From positions 1 to 53,107 of the forward strand of contig JAUXOE010000087.1 in NCBI GenBank assembly GCA_030682415.1: 53,107 bases of DNA. The letters run 5' to 3'. A program made the position numbers and the translations under genes. This document shows positions 40,148 to 48,240 of the stretch, in pieces. The stretch's first letter is position 1. Every line of letters starts with the position of its first letter. This DNA comes from Parvibaculum sp. Its GTDB lineage: Bacteria > Pseudomonadota > Alphaproteobacteria > Parvibaculales > Parvibaculaceae. The notes beneath the pieces are model-generated. The model did not search any database. It saw only the letters and a program-made list of their open reading frames with translations, and was not told where the DNA came from.

Positions 40148-41792
40148 AGAGGCTCTCCTTGAACGGGTCGATGCCGGTGCGGCGATAGGTGTCGATGAAA
40201 CGCTCGCCCGGCTGACGCAGGCCGAGATAGGTCGTGACGATCGTCTCGATGGCGTCGACGATCTGCTCTTCGGTGAAGGCCGGGCCGACAATGTCGCCGA
40301 TGGCGGTCTTCTCGTCGGCCGCACCACCCAGCGTCACCTGGTAATATTCGACGCCCTTCTTGTCGACGCCGAGAATGCCGATATGGCCGACATGGTGATG
40401 GCCGCAGGCATTGATGCAGCCCGATGTGTTGATCTTCAGCTCGCCAATATCGTGTTGGCGATCGAGGTCGCTGAAGCGCTCCGAAATCTGCTGGGCCAGC
40501 GGGATCGAGCGCGCATTGGCGAGCGCGCAATAGTCGAGGCCGGGGCAGGCGATCTGGTCGGTAATGAGATTGATATTGGCCGTTGCGAGACCGGCAGCCT
40601 TCAGCGCCGCATGGACGGCGGGCAGATCTTTCTTGCGCACATCAGCCAGCGTCAGGTTCTGCTCGTGTGTGACGCGCAATTCGTCGAAACTGTATTTTTC
40701 GGCGATGTCGGCGACCGCGTCCATCTGGTCCGATGAGCAGTCGCCCGGCGTGCCGCCGATAGGCTTCAGCGAGATATTGACGATCGCATAGCCGGGCACC
40801 CTGTGTGCCGCGATATTGGACTTCACCCAATTGGCGAAGTCCCTGTCGGCAAGCACCGCCTTGTTGAGCTCGGTGCTTTCGTCGGGCAGCGTTTCGTAGG
40901 CGGGCGGCGCAAAATAGGCCTGGATGCGAGCCACTTCCTCGGCCGGCAGATGCAAAGCGCCGGTCTTGCGGATTTCGGCGAACTCGGCGTCCACCTGCCG
41001 CTTCATTTCCTCCGCGCCGATCTCATGCACCAGGATCTTGATGCGCGCCTTGTAGATATTGTCGCGCCGTCCATACATGTTATAGACGCGCATGACCGCT
41101 TCGAGATAGGCCAGCAAATCCTCTTTGGGAACAAAGTCGGCGATCTTCTTGCCGATCATCGGCGTCCGGCCGAGCCCGCCGCCGACATAGACCTCATAGC
41201 CGATTTCGCCCTTGCCGTTCCGCACGATCTGGATGCCGATATCGTGCACGCGGATTGCGGCGCGGTCGTCCGGCGTGCCGGAAACGGCAATCTTGAACTT
41301 GCGCGGCAGGAACGAGAATTCCGGGTGGAAGGTCGACCACTGGCGGATGATTTCCGAAACGATGCGCGGATCCTCGATCTCGTCTTTCGCCGCGCCGGCA
41401 TATTGATCCGACGTCACATTGCGGATGCAGTTGCCCGAGGTCTGGATCGCATGCATCTCGACGGTTGCGAGGTCGTGCAGGACATCGGGCATGTCCTTCA
41501 GGGCCGGCCAGTTGTACTGGAGATTCTGTCGCGTCGTGAAATGTCCGTAGCCGCGGTCATATTTGCGGCCAATATGGGCGAGCATGCGCAGCTGCTTCGA
41601 GGACAATGTGCCATAGGGGATGGCAACGCGCAGCATGTAGGCGTGAAGCTGCAGGTAGACACCGTTCATCAGCCGCAGCGGCTTGAACTCGTCCTCCGTC
41701 AGCTCGCCTGAGAGCCGGCGCGCAACCTGGCCGCGAAACTGCGCGACACGCTCGTTGACAAGCTGGTGGTCGAATTCATCGTAGCGATACAT
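40134..41792 (-). CDS. cysI: Assimilatory sulfite reductase (nitrite/sulfite reductase hemoprotein)
   Basis: A 552-residue siroheme/4Fe-4S enzyme reducing sulfite to sulfide. Cluster ligands: CPGLDYC (Cys, five residues apart) and the TSGCINACGHH segment; the siroheme Arg motif region QTSGNCIRNVT is near residue 115. It is in an operon with DUF2849 upstream and DUF934 downstream, which is the usual alphaproteobacterial arrangement. No ferredoxin or flavoprotein subunit is adjacent, so electron donor is a ferredoxin or unknown. Nitrite as substrate is less likely given neighbours. Confidence 0.93.
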   Translation of the reverse strand: MYRYDEFDHQLVNERVAQFRGQVARRLSGELTEDEFKPLRLMNGVYLQLHAYMLRVAIPYGTLSSKQLRMLAHIGRKYDRGYGHFTTRQNLQYNWPALKDMPDVLHDLATVEMHAIQTSGNCIRNVTSDQYAGAAKDEIEDPRIVSEIIRQWSTFHPEFSFLPRKFKIAVSGTPDDRAAIRVHDIGIQIVRNGKGEIGYEVYVGGGLGRTPMIGKKIADFVPKEDLLAYLEAVMRVYNMYGRRDNIYKARIKILVHEIGAEEMKRQVDAEFAEIRKTGALHLPAEEVARIQAYFAPPAYETLPDESTELNKAVLADRDFANWVKSNIAAHRVPGYAIVNISLKPIGGTPGDCSSDQMDAVADIAEKYSFDELRVTHEQNLTLADVRKKDLPAVHAALKAAGLATANINLITDQIACPGLDYCALANARSIPLAQQISERFSDLDRQHDIGELKINTSGCINACGHHHVGHIGILGVDKKGVEYYQVTLGGAADEKTAIGDIVGPAFTEEQIVDAIETIVTTYLGLRQPGERFIDTYRRTGIDPFKESLYATH

Positions 41793-41825
41793 CTGTAAAC
41801 CTTTGCCTCTCGCGGATTCGTGCGC

Positions 41826-42161
41826 TCAGCGATGAACGCCCGGCAGTTCCGCCTGCTTGCCGAGATCGAGGCGCACGGTCGGGCCCGCCTGCCGGATGGT
41901 TTCGCGCACGCTGGCGGCGCGAATGCCGTCTTCGTCCCGCGTCACTTCAAAAAGATAGGGTTCGACGACTATGTTGGTGGCGACCGTCGCCTGTGCGCGC
42001 GCAAGCAGCGCCTCACCGTCCGCCTTGCCGTCTGCCACATCGGCCTCCTGCAGCGATTCCGACCAGCGATCGTCCGCAGTCAGATAAACGACGATGCCGT
42101 CCGCGAGACGGTTCGCCGTGAGCGCTTGAAACTGCGCTCCCTTGCGGCTGTGTTGGGCCAT
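41826..42161 (-). CDS. DUF2849 domain protein
   Basis: A 111-residue protein (MAQHSRKGAQFQALTANRLADGIVVYLTADDRWSESLQEADV...). DUF2849 is the first gene of alphaproteobacterial sulfite reductase operons. Function unknown; likely in sulfite reduction or siroheme handling. ATG 42161 is chosen (AGGGAGCG upstream) over an in-frame Met at 42194. Leader structure precedes it. Confidence 0.87.
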   Translation of the reverse strand: MAQHSRKGAQFQALTANRLADGIVVYLTADDRWSESLQEADVADGKADGEALLARAQATVATNIVVEPYLFEVTRDEDGIRAASVRETIRQAGPTVRLDLGKQAELPGVHR

Positions 42162-42178
42162 GATGGACGCTCCCTGAA

Positions 42179-42245
42179 GCTCCGCCGGCACCAACAGGGC
42201 GCATCACCAGCCTTGAGAGACAGATGCGGCGCCGGCCTGCGGAGC
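42179..42245 (-). promoter_or_regulatory. Structured RNA leader of sulfite reductase operon
   Basis: On the minus strand an extended hairpin: GCTCCGC (42239-42245 paired with 42179-42185), CGGC with GCCG, and GCATC/GATGC (42223-42227 with 42201-42205), with an 8-base asymmetric loop and an apical loop of 17 bases. It ends 17 bases before the ATG, just upstream of the ribosome binding site. A cis-regulatory RNA upstream of sulfur genes (sul1) has been described in alphaproteobacteria; I cannot confirm that this matches. Confidence 0.5.
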
Positions 42246-42263
42246 CGTTGCTAACTACTCGGT

Positions 42264-42292
42264 AACATGGGTTTTTTGCCAAAGATCGTCAA
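42264..42292 (-). promoter_or_regulatory. Candidate promoter of DUF2849-cysI operon
   Basis: On the minus strand TTGACG (42287-42292), 17-base spacer, CATGTT (42264-42269), placing the start just upstream of the leader hairpin. Match to -10 is weak. Confidence 0.3.
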
Positions 42293-42375
42293 TAGTTGTG
42301 TAGAACATTATTATCCACACAAAAATTTGTTAAAAAGAGATAATTGGCCGAATTCAGCCATATTTGTTGCGCGTG

Positions 42376-43182
42376 TCAGAACTCGCGCCGGACCGCGCTT
42401 TCGTGCCAGCGCCTGAGCAGCAGGTGCTCCACCCAGGACAGGCTGAAGAATATCGCGATACCGAGCCCCGAAAGCAGGAAGAGCGCCGCGAACATGCGCG
42501 GAATGTCGAGCCGGTAGCCGGCTTCGACGATGCGCCAGGCAAGGCCGGTCCCGGTGCCCGAACCAGCGACGAATTCGGCGACCACGGCGCCGATCAGCGC
42601 CAGCCCGCCCGATATTTTCATGCCGGCAAGTATGTAGGGCATCGCCGAGGGCAGCTGCAGCTCGGCCAGCACCTGCCAGCGGCTCGCGCCATAGAGCCGG
42701 AAGAGATCGCGCAGATTGTGATCGGCCGAGCGCAGGCCCAGTGTCGTGTTGGAAAGGATCGGAAAGAAAGCGACCATCCAGGCAAGGATCAGCACCGCCA
42801 GTTCGACGCGGTCATAGCCGACCCAGATCAGAACAAGCGGCGCGATGGCGACGACCGGCGTCACTTGCAACACCACCGCATAGGGAAAGAGCGCCATTTC
42901 GATCCGCCGGCTCTGCGAAAAGAGAATTGCAAGGCCGATGCCGCCGACAATGGCGAGCAGGAAGGCTGCCAGCGTCACGCGCAGCGTCACCCAGAGAGAC
43001 CCCATCAGAGAGTCGAAATTGAGAACGAGGCTCGTCCATATGAGGCTTGGTGCCGGCAACACGAATGGCGGCACGTTGCCGAGCCGCACAAAGGCTTCCC
43101 ACATGCCGAGAAAGACAATGCCGACAAGTACCGGCACGACGACACGCATCGCACGCGGCAGCCCTTTGTCCTCGCCATTCAT
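42376..43182 (-). CDS. ABC transporter permease (SsuC/TauC/ThiX type)
   Basis: A 268-residue inner-membrane permease with about six helices and the EAA loop region (GASRWQVLAELQLPSAMPYILAGMKISGG). It begins with a 4-base overlap with the ATPase stop. Together with the NMT1/THI5-type binding protein it is an importer. Its substrate may be a thiamine precursor (HMP), aliphatic sulfonate, taurine or nitrate, which sequence alone cannot decide. Confidence 0.93.
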   Translation of the reverse strand: MNGEDKGLPRAMRVVVPVLVGIVFLGMWEAFVRLGNVPPFVLPAPSLIWTSLVLNFDSLMGSLWVTLRVTLAAFLLAIVGGIGLAILFSQSRRIEMALFPYAVVLQVTPVVAIAPLVLIWVGYDRVELAVLILAWMVAFFPILSNTTLGLRSADHNLRDLFRLYGASRWQVLAELQLPSAMPYILAGMKISGGLALIGAVVAEFVAGSGTGTGLAWRIVEAGYRLDIPRMFAALFLLSGLGIAIFFSLSWVEHLLLRRWHESAVRREF

Positions 43183-43958
43183 GGCGCAACCCCCTCGCGC
43201 AAGGCCGCGCTGACGGCCGCGCAGTGATCGACATAGTCATGCGAGCGGCGGAAGGCCGGCCCGCGTGGATGAGGTGCGCCGATTGCGACTTCGCCGAGAA
43301 TGCGGCCCGGCCGCGCGCCCATCACCAGCACGCGCTCGGACAGATAGACGGACTCGTAAATGCTGTGCGTGACGAAGATCACGGTCCAGCGCTGGCTGCG
43401 CCAGAGCGCCAGCAGATCGTCGTCGAGCTTTTCGCGCGTGAATTCGTCGAGTGCCGCAAAGGGTTCGTCCATCAGCAGCACCGGCGGCTGGGTTACCAGC
43501 GCGCGCGCCAGCGACACCCGCATCTTCATGCCGCCTGAAAGCTCGCGCGGGTAGGCATTCGCGAAGTCGGCGAGGCCAACGCGCTCCAGCGCCTCCATCA
43601 GTTGCGGTCGCGCCTTGTCGCGCGCGATGCCACGGAGTTTCAGCGGCAGGAACACATTATCGAGGACCGACGCCCAGGGCATCAGCGTCGCGTCCTGAAA
43701 GACGAAGCCGATATCGGCCGGACGCGATCCGTCGGTTGTGTGCCAGTGAACGTCGCCCGCGCTCGGGCCGATCAACCCGGCAACGATACGGAGCAGCGTG
43801 CTCTTGCCGCAGCCTGAGGGGCCGACCAACGAGACGAAATCGCCCTGCCTGATTGTGGCATCGACGCCTGCCAGAGCGACAGTGCCGTTGCCATAGGTCC
43901 TGGCAACACCGGCGAGCGTGAGGAGAGGAGGCCGTAGCGGCGCGTCGGCTTCGGTCAT
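43179..43958 (-). CDS. ABC transporter ATP-binding protein (SsuB/TauB type)
   Basis: A 259-residue ATPase with Walker A GPSGCGKST (about 47-55), Q-loop QDATLMPW, signature LSGGMKMR, Walker B LLMDEPFAALDE and the H-loop TH. The signature reads LSGGM rather than LSGGQ. Drives the SsuC-type permease with which it overlaps by 4 bases; the binding-protein gene lies 19 bases upstream. Confidence 0.95.
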   Translation of the reverse strand: MTEADAPLRPPLLTLAGVARTYGNGTVALAGVDATIRQGDFVSLVGPSGCGKSTLLRIVAGLIGPSAGDVHWHTTDGSRPADIGFVFQDATLMPWASVLDNVFLPLKLRGIARDKARPQLMEALERVGLADFANAYPRELSGGMKMRVSLARALVTQPPVLLMDEPFAALDEFTREKLDDDLLALWRSQRWTVIFVTHSIYESVYLSERVLVMGARPGRILGEVAIGAPHPRGPAFRRSHDYVDHCAAVSAALREGVAP

Positions 43959-43977
43959 GCGCAGGCGGCCGCCTTTC

Positions 43978-45021
43978 TCATTCGCCAGTCAGTTGCTTTT
44001 TGATGTCCGTCCCGGCGCCCTGATTGACGAATTCCAGCGTATAGGCGCTGTGAACGTCGAGCTCCGCCGAATAGACACCGGCCGTCACCATCGTGAGATA
44101 AAATTCCTTCCAGCGCGCCTCGGTCATGGCGCCGATGCCCAGCGTCAGCGTATCGCCGGAATCGACGATGCCATACCGTTTCATCAGGGTGATCGCATTG
44201 GCGATGACATCGTCGGGCATGTCCGGATTGTCGCGCTTGATCAGGGCATTGCCAGGCGCCGGATCGCCATAGAGGTAGCTCACCCATCCGCGGATGCTTG
44301 CATCGACAAAGGCCTGCACGACCTCCGGCCGTTCGGCAATCGTCCGGTCGGTGGCGAGAACGACGGCGGCGTAGCCCGGATATCCATAGTCGGACAGCAA
44401 AAACACCTGCGGTTCGATGCCGGTTTCCTTTCGGATCATATAGGGCTCCGACGACAGATAGCCTTGCTGGATCGCCTGTGGATCGGTCAGGAACGGCGCG
44501 AGGTTGAATGTGTATTTGCGGATCTGATTGTCATCGAAATTGTATTTCGCTTTCAGCCACTGCCAGAACGCGCTGACGGTGGCGTCGGACACCATGATCG
44601 GCATGCCCTTCATGTCGGCGATCGATTTCACGTCGTCGCGGGGATGGGCGATGAAGACCTGCGGGTCTTTCTGGAAGGTGGCCATCACAGCCTTGGCGCC
44701 GGCGCCAGCTTCGACGATGTTGAGCGGAATGAAGTTGTTGGAGCCGATGCCGAAATCAACCGAATGCGCGGCCAGCAATTGCGGGACGTTGATGCCCGGA
44801 CCCCCCTGCATCAGCGTTACGTCGAGCCCGGCCTCGGCGTAATAGCCGTTGGCCAGCGCCTGATAAAAGCCGCCATGTTCGGCCTGGGCTTTCCAGTCGG
44901 TGACGAAGGTGATGCGGGTGAGCCCATTGTCCGGCCGGCTGCCGGATCCGATCGCCAGCACGATGACAATGGCGACCGCAACCGCTGCCGCACCAGCGAT
45001 CAAAATCAGATTCCGGTTCAT
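43978..45021 (-). CDS. NMT1/THI5-type ABC substrate-binding protein
   Basis: A 347-residue exported protein with an N-terminal membrane signal (ILIAGAAAVAVAIVIVLAIG, no lipobox). The motif FVTDWKAQAEHGGFYQALANGYYAEAGLDV is characteristic of the THI5/ThiY group, which binds the thiamine precursor formyl-aminomethyl pyrimidine. First gene of a three-gene operon with ATPase and permease. No thiamine genes are near, so pyrimidine, sulfonate or another heterocycle remain possible. A 16-bp palindrome lies 17 bases upstream. Confidence 0.85.
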   Translation of the reverse strand: MNRNLILIAGAAAVAVAIVIVLAIGSGSRPDNGLTRITFVTDWKAQAEHGGFYQALANGYYAEAGLDVTLMQGGPGINVPQLLAAHSVDFGIGSNNFIPLNIVEAGAGAKAVMATFQKDPQVFIAHPRDDVKSIADMKGMPIMVSDATVSAFWQWLKAKYNFDDNQIRKYTFNLAPFLTDPQAIQQGYLSSEPYMIRKETGIEPQVFLLSDYGYPGYAAVVLATDRTIAERPEVVQAFVDASIRGWVSYLYGDPAPGNALIKRDNPDMPDDVIANAITLMKRYGIVDSGDTLTLGIGAMTEARWKEFYLTMVTAGVYSAELDVHSAYTLEFVNQGAGTDIKKQLTGE

Positions 45022-45037
45022 GGAGCCCTCCCGTGGA

Positions 45038-45053
45038 ACGCGCGGCCGCGCGT
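45038..45053. promoter_or_regulatory. 16-bp perfect palindrome upstream of the ABC operon
   Basis: ACGCGCGGCCGCGCGT is its own reverse complement, 17 bases before the start codon at 45021. It may be an operator or a leader hairpin. Confidence 0.45.
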
Positions 45054-45119
45054 GGACGGGGGCGATGGTATCAGCGGGAAACCCGGAGGGCTACCGCGCG
45101 AAAAGGGGGTCAGGTCGGG

Positions 45120-45641
45120 TCAGAGCGGCTCGCAACGGGATTGCCGGCGCAAGGCGTCGATCTCGGGCCGCGCCGCGTCGGAGGCGATCAGTGACCGGAA
45201 AAGAATGATGCCGCGGCTCGAAGGCGCGATCACGACCTGCGCGTCATTGCCGTTCTTCGCCGTATCGTCGGTTGCCAGTATGATCTCAATCCCGCCGGTC
45301 TTCGTTTGACGGTCGTTGACGACGAAGAAATTGTCGGTGTTGGAAGCAAACATCGACAGCGACCAATAGGTGTCGGGCACAGGCGAGGTGATACGCAGTG
45401 GCCGGGCACCTATATCGTAGACGCAGGCCGTATAGAGCAGGTCGGGGCTCGGCCGGACGATTCCGCGCGACCCGGCCGTCGCCGGCTCGGGATAGAGCGC
45501 CTTGTTGACGCCGCCAGCCTGCGCGGCGATTCCGGCCATGGCACGGTCCATGATGCCGTAGGGCAAGGCAAATATGGTCAGGATATGCAAGACGGCGGCA
45601 AGCACGATAGTGCCGGCGATCCATATGGGCCATGTCTTCAT
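45120..45641 (-). CDS. DUF1254 domain protein (second copy)
   Basis: A 173-residue protein, anchor at about 5-25 (IWIAGTIVLAAVLHILTIFA), then DUF1254 core VRPSPDLLYTACVYDIGARPLRITSPVPDTYWSLSMFASNTDNFFVVNDRQ. It is like 379-921. Start ATG 45641 overlaps the upstream DUF1214 stop (ATGA); the frame has another ATG at 45650. The gene pair mirrors that at the left end of the window, in opposite orientation 45 kb away. Function unknown. Confidence 0.88.
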   Translation of the reverse strand: MKTWPIWIAGTIVLAAVLHILTIFALPYGIMDRAMAGIAAQAGGVNKALYPEPATAGSRGIVRPSPDLLYTACVYDIGARPLRITSPVPDTYWSLSMFASNTDNFFVVNDRQTKTGGIEIILATDDTAKNGNDAQVVIAPSSRGIILFRSLIASDAARPEIDALRRQSRCEPL

Positions 45642-46222
45642 GATGGGCACGCCTCCCCGGCGATGCGCGGCAGCTCGATCCTCGACGGATCGCGCGCTGC
45701 GTCCTCATTCGGATTGTAAAGTCTAAGCGTCAGCGTGAACGTCCCGTCCTTCTCGCCCGTCGGTATCCAGTTGCCATCGGCGGCCGCCGGACCGACGAAA
45801 ATGACGAAACTTCCGTCATCCTCGCGCGCCAATGTGTTGCCGCCAAAGGAATAGCGGTCCTGCGGATTGGGTATCAGGAAGTGGTCGGCGCCATAGGCCG
45901 TGATGCTCCACCAACGCGCTGGCGGATCGGTACCGATGATCCTGTAGGCACATCGGGTCCGCAGCGGCGCACCCGCATCGTCGGTCGCGGCGGTGAAATA
46001 GATGGTTTCGCTGCGGCTGAGCGCCAGAAGTCCACCGATGGCTATACGGGCACGCGTGTAGGGATCGGCATCGGCCGAGCCGGTTTCCGCACTCGTTGTC
46101 CACGGGCCGACGGCGATCGCTCCGCCAAGTCCGGCACCGCCGCGCAGGAGCAGCAGCGCCGAGCCGACGCCCAGAACGAGCGCGACGACAAAAGATGCCA
46201 GAAGCTTCAGGACGAGCTTCAA
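45638..46222 (-). CDS. DUF1214 domain protein (second copy)
   Basis: A 194-residue protein: N-terminal membrane segment (about 6-30) followed by a DUF1214 domain (ALSRSETIYFTAATDDAG, CAYRIIGTDPPARWWSITAYGADHFLIPNPQDRYSFGGNT, GNWIPTGEKDG). It is upstream of, and overlaps, the DUF1254 gene. This full-length copy shows what the truncated copy at the left end looks like. Upstream lies an 11-bp inverted repeat (46300-46353). Confidence 0.9.
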   Translation of the reverse strand: MKLVLKLLASFVVALVLGVGSALLLLRGGAGLGGAIAVGPWTTSAETGSADADPYTRARIAIGGLLALSRSETIYFTAATDDAGAPLRTRCAYRIIGTDPPARWWSITAYGADHFLIPNPQDRYSFGGNTLAREDDGSFVIFVGPAAADGNWIPTGEKDGTFTLTLRLYNPNEDAARDPSRIELPRIAGEACPS

Positions 46223-46299
46223 TGATCCCCCACCCGGATCCTCCTGGACCCGAAACCGACAGGCGTATCGCTTCGCCGTACCCCCCGCGAATCGAGCCG

Positions 46300-46353
46300 C
46301 CAGCTATCCAAACTTGTGCCGGCGCAACAGTCAAAGGGAATGTGGATAGCTGG
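46300..46353. repeat. 11-bp inverted repeat with 32-base spacer
   Basis: CCAGCTATCCA (46300-46310) and TGGATAGCTGG (46343-46353) are perfect reverse complements. The loop contains a nested imperfect palindrome TTGTGCCGGCGCAA. It lies between uup and the DUF1214 gene on the minus strand; it could be an operator pair, a stem-loop or terminator. Confidence 0.5.
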
Positions 46354-46360
46354 TTAACCG

Positions 46361-48169
46361 TCAGGCGCCCGACAGCGCTTCGCGCTTCAATTCGAGTTCC
46401 AGCCAGCGTTCCTCGGCCTCGGCGAGTTCAGCCTTGAGGGCGTCATGGCGTGCCGTCGTCTTGTGAAATTCATCGGCATTGCGCGTGTAAAGGCTTGCAT
46501 CTGCGAGCTTTTTCTCAAGTTCGGCAATCTCTTGCGCCAATTGCGGCATTTTTTCCTGCAACCCCTCCAGCGCGCGTGCGTCCTTGTAGCTGAGTTTGGA
46601 CGTTGGCCGCGAGCGGTCGGACCGGGACGCCTGGACCGGGCGGCCAGATGCTGCTTTGACCGCCGCGTTCTTTTCATGCCGGGACTGGGACAGGTAGTCC
46701 GAATAGCCGCCGGGATACTCCACAGCGCTACCGCTGCCGTCCAGGGCGACGACGGAGGTGACGACGCGGTCGAGAAAGTCACGATCGTGACTGACCAGCA
46801 AAACCGTTCCGTCGTAATCGGCCAACATCTCCTGCAGCAGATCGAGCGTTTCCATGTCGAGATCGTTGGTCGGTTCGTCGAGAATGAGAAGGTTCGACGG
46901 CTTGGCGAGCGCCCGCGCCAGCAACAACCGGCATTGCTCACCGCCGGAGAGTGCTTTCACTGGCTGGCGCGCTTGCGACTCGCGAAACAGAAAATCCTTG
47001 AGATAGGAAACGACGTGGCGCGGCCGTCCGCGCACCAGCACCTGGTCGCCACCGCCTTCGCAAAGCGTCTGCCAGAGGGTTGCGTCCGGATCGAGCGCCG
47101 CGCGTGTCTGGTCGACATAGACGGGCGTGAGGTTCGTGCCGAGGCGTATGGTGCCGCTATCGGGCTTGAGCGCGCCGGTCAAAATCTTCAGAAGCGTTGT
47201 CTTGCCCGCGCCGTTGGGTCCAATCAGGCCGACCTTGTCGCCTCGCATGATGCGTGTCGAAAAATCGCGGACAGTGACACGCGCGCTGCCGTCGGTCTGC
47301 GGCCAGCTCTTTGAAATACCGGTCGCCTCGACAACCAGTGAACCGGAGGCCGCCCCGCTATCTGCCACCAGTTCCACGCGGCCGGTCTGGCCAACCCGCC
47401 GCGCGCGATCGGCGCGCATCGAGTGGAGACGGCGCAGCCGTCCTTGATTGCGTGTACGCCGCGCGGAAATGCCTTCGCGCGACCATTGCGTTTCCTGCTC
47501 GATCAAACGGTCGAGCTTGTGTGCGACCGTTTCCTCCTCGGCGAGAATCTGGTCCGACCAGACATCGAAGGCCGAGAAGCCCTTGTCGAGCCGGCGGATG
47601 GCGCCACGATCGAGCCAGAGACAGCCGGCCGTGAGGCGACGGAGAAAGGCACGGTCATGGCTGATCAGGACGAAGGCACCACGAAATTGCGACAGCGTCT
47701 CTTCGAGCCATTCGATTGAAGGCAGATCGAGATGGTTGGTCGGTTCGTCGAGAAGCAGAATGTCGGGCTCCTCGGCAAGCACGCGCGCCAGCGCGGCCTT
47801 GCGTCCCTCGCCGCCCGAAAGGGTCGATGGAACGGCGGCGGGCGAGAGCTTCAGCTCATCAAGTGCGGCCAGCGCTTTGTGCGGTTCGGCGCCACCGGCT
47901 GTTGCATAGTCGAGCACACTTGGCGCGCCGCCAAAATCCGGCATCTGTTCGAGATAGGCAATGCGGGTGCCGGGCTGCCGGAAAATGTCACCGCCGTCGG
48001 GCTCGACAAGGCCGGCCGCAATCCGCAACAATGTCGACTTGCCGGAGCCGTTCCGCCCGACCAGGCACAGACGGTCGCCCGCAGCCAGCGCAAAGCTGGC
48101 GCCTGCGATCAACACCTGATCGGCGAAGGCGACGCGAATATCGCGAAGGGCGAGAAGCGGAGGAGCCAA
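46361..48169 (-). CDS. uup: ABC-F ATPase (Uup type)
   Basis: A 602-residue soluble protein with two tandem ABC ATPase domains (Walker A GRNGSGKS and GPNGAGKT; LSGGE signatures; DEPTNHLD and DEPTNDLD Walker B) and a C-terminal coiled-coil (ALEGLQEKMPQLAQEIAELEKKLAD), the layout of Uup, a ribosome- or recombination-associated ABC-F. Start: the family N-terminus PPLLALRDIRVAF begins at TTG 48169, with no good ribosome binding site; an ATG at 48292 lies inside the preceding gene. It is 71 bases from the upstream penicillin-binding gene. Confidence 0.9.
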   Translation of the reverse strand: MAPPLLALRDIRVAFADQVLIAGASFALAAGDRLCLVGRNGSGKSTLLRIAAGLVEPDGGDIFRQPGTRIAYLEQMPDFGGAPSVLDYATAGGAEPHKALAALDELKLSPAAVPSTLSGGEGRKAALARVLAEEPDILLLDEPTNHLDLPSIEWLEETLSQFRGAFVLISHDRAFLRRLTAGCLWLDRGAIRRLDKGFSAFDVWSDQILAEEETVAHKLDRLIEQETQWSREGISARRTRNQGRLRRLHSMRADRARRVGQTGRVELVADSGAASGSLVVEATGISKSWPQTDGSARVTVRDFSTRIMRGDKVGLIGPNGAGKTTLLKILTGALKPDSGTIRLGTNLTPVYVDQTRAALDPDATLWQTLCEGGGDQVLVRGRPRHVVSYLKDFLFRESQARQPVKALSGGEQCRLLLARALAKPSNLLILDEPTNDLDMETLDLLQEMLADYDGTVLLVSHDRDFLDRVVTSVVALDGSGSAVEYPGGYSDYLSQSRHEKNAAVKAASGRPVQASRSDRSRPTSKLSYKDARALEGLQEKMPQLAQEIAELEKKLADASLYTRNADEFHKTTARHDALKAELAEAEERWLELELKREALSGA

Positions 48170-48240
48170 TCTGAAAGTCTCTGCGTATCGGCGACAATGG
48201 GCCTGTATGGCGCATCGGGCGATCCGAAGCAAATGCGGTG

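Noticed and set aside
45022-45119. TPP riboswitch upstream of the NMT1/THI5-type operon
   Set aside because: The CTGAGA and GAACCTGAT core elements are not present; only a loose CTGACC similarity in the minus strand.
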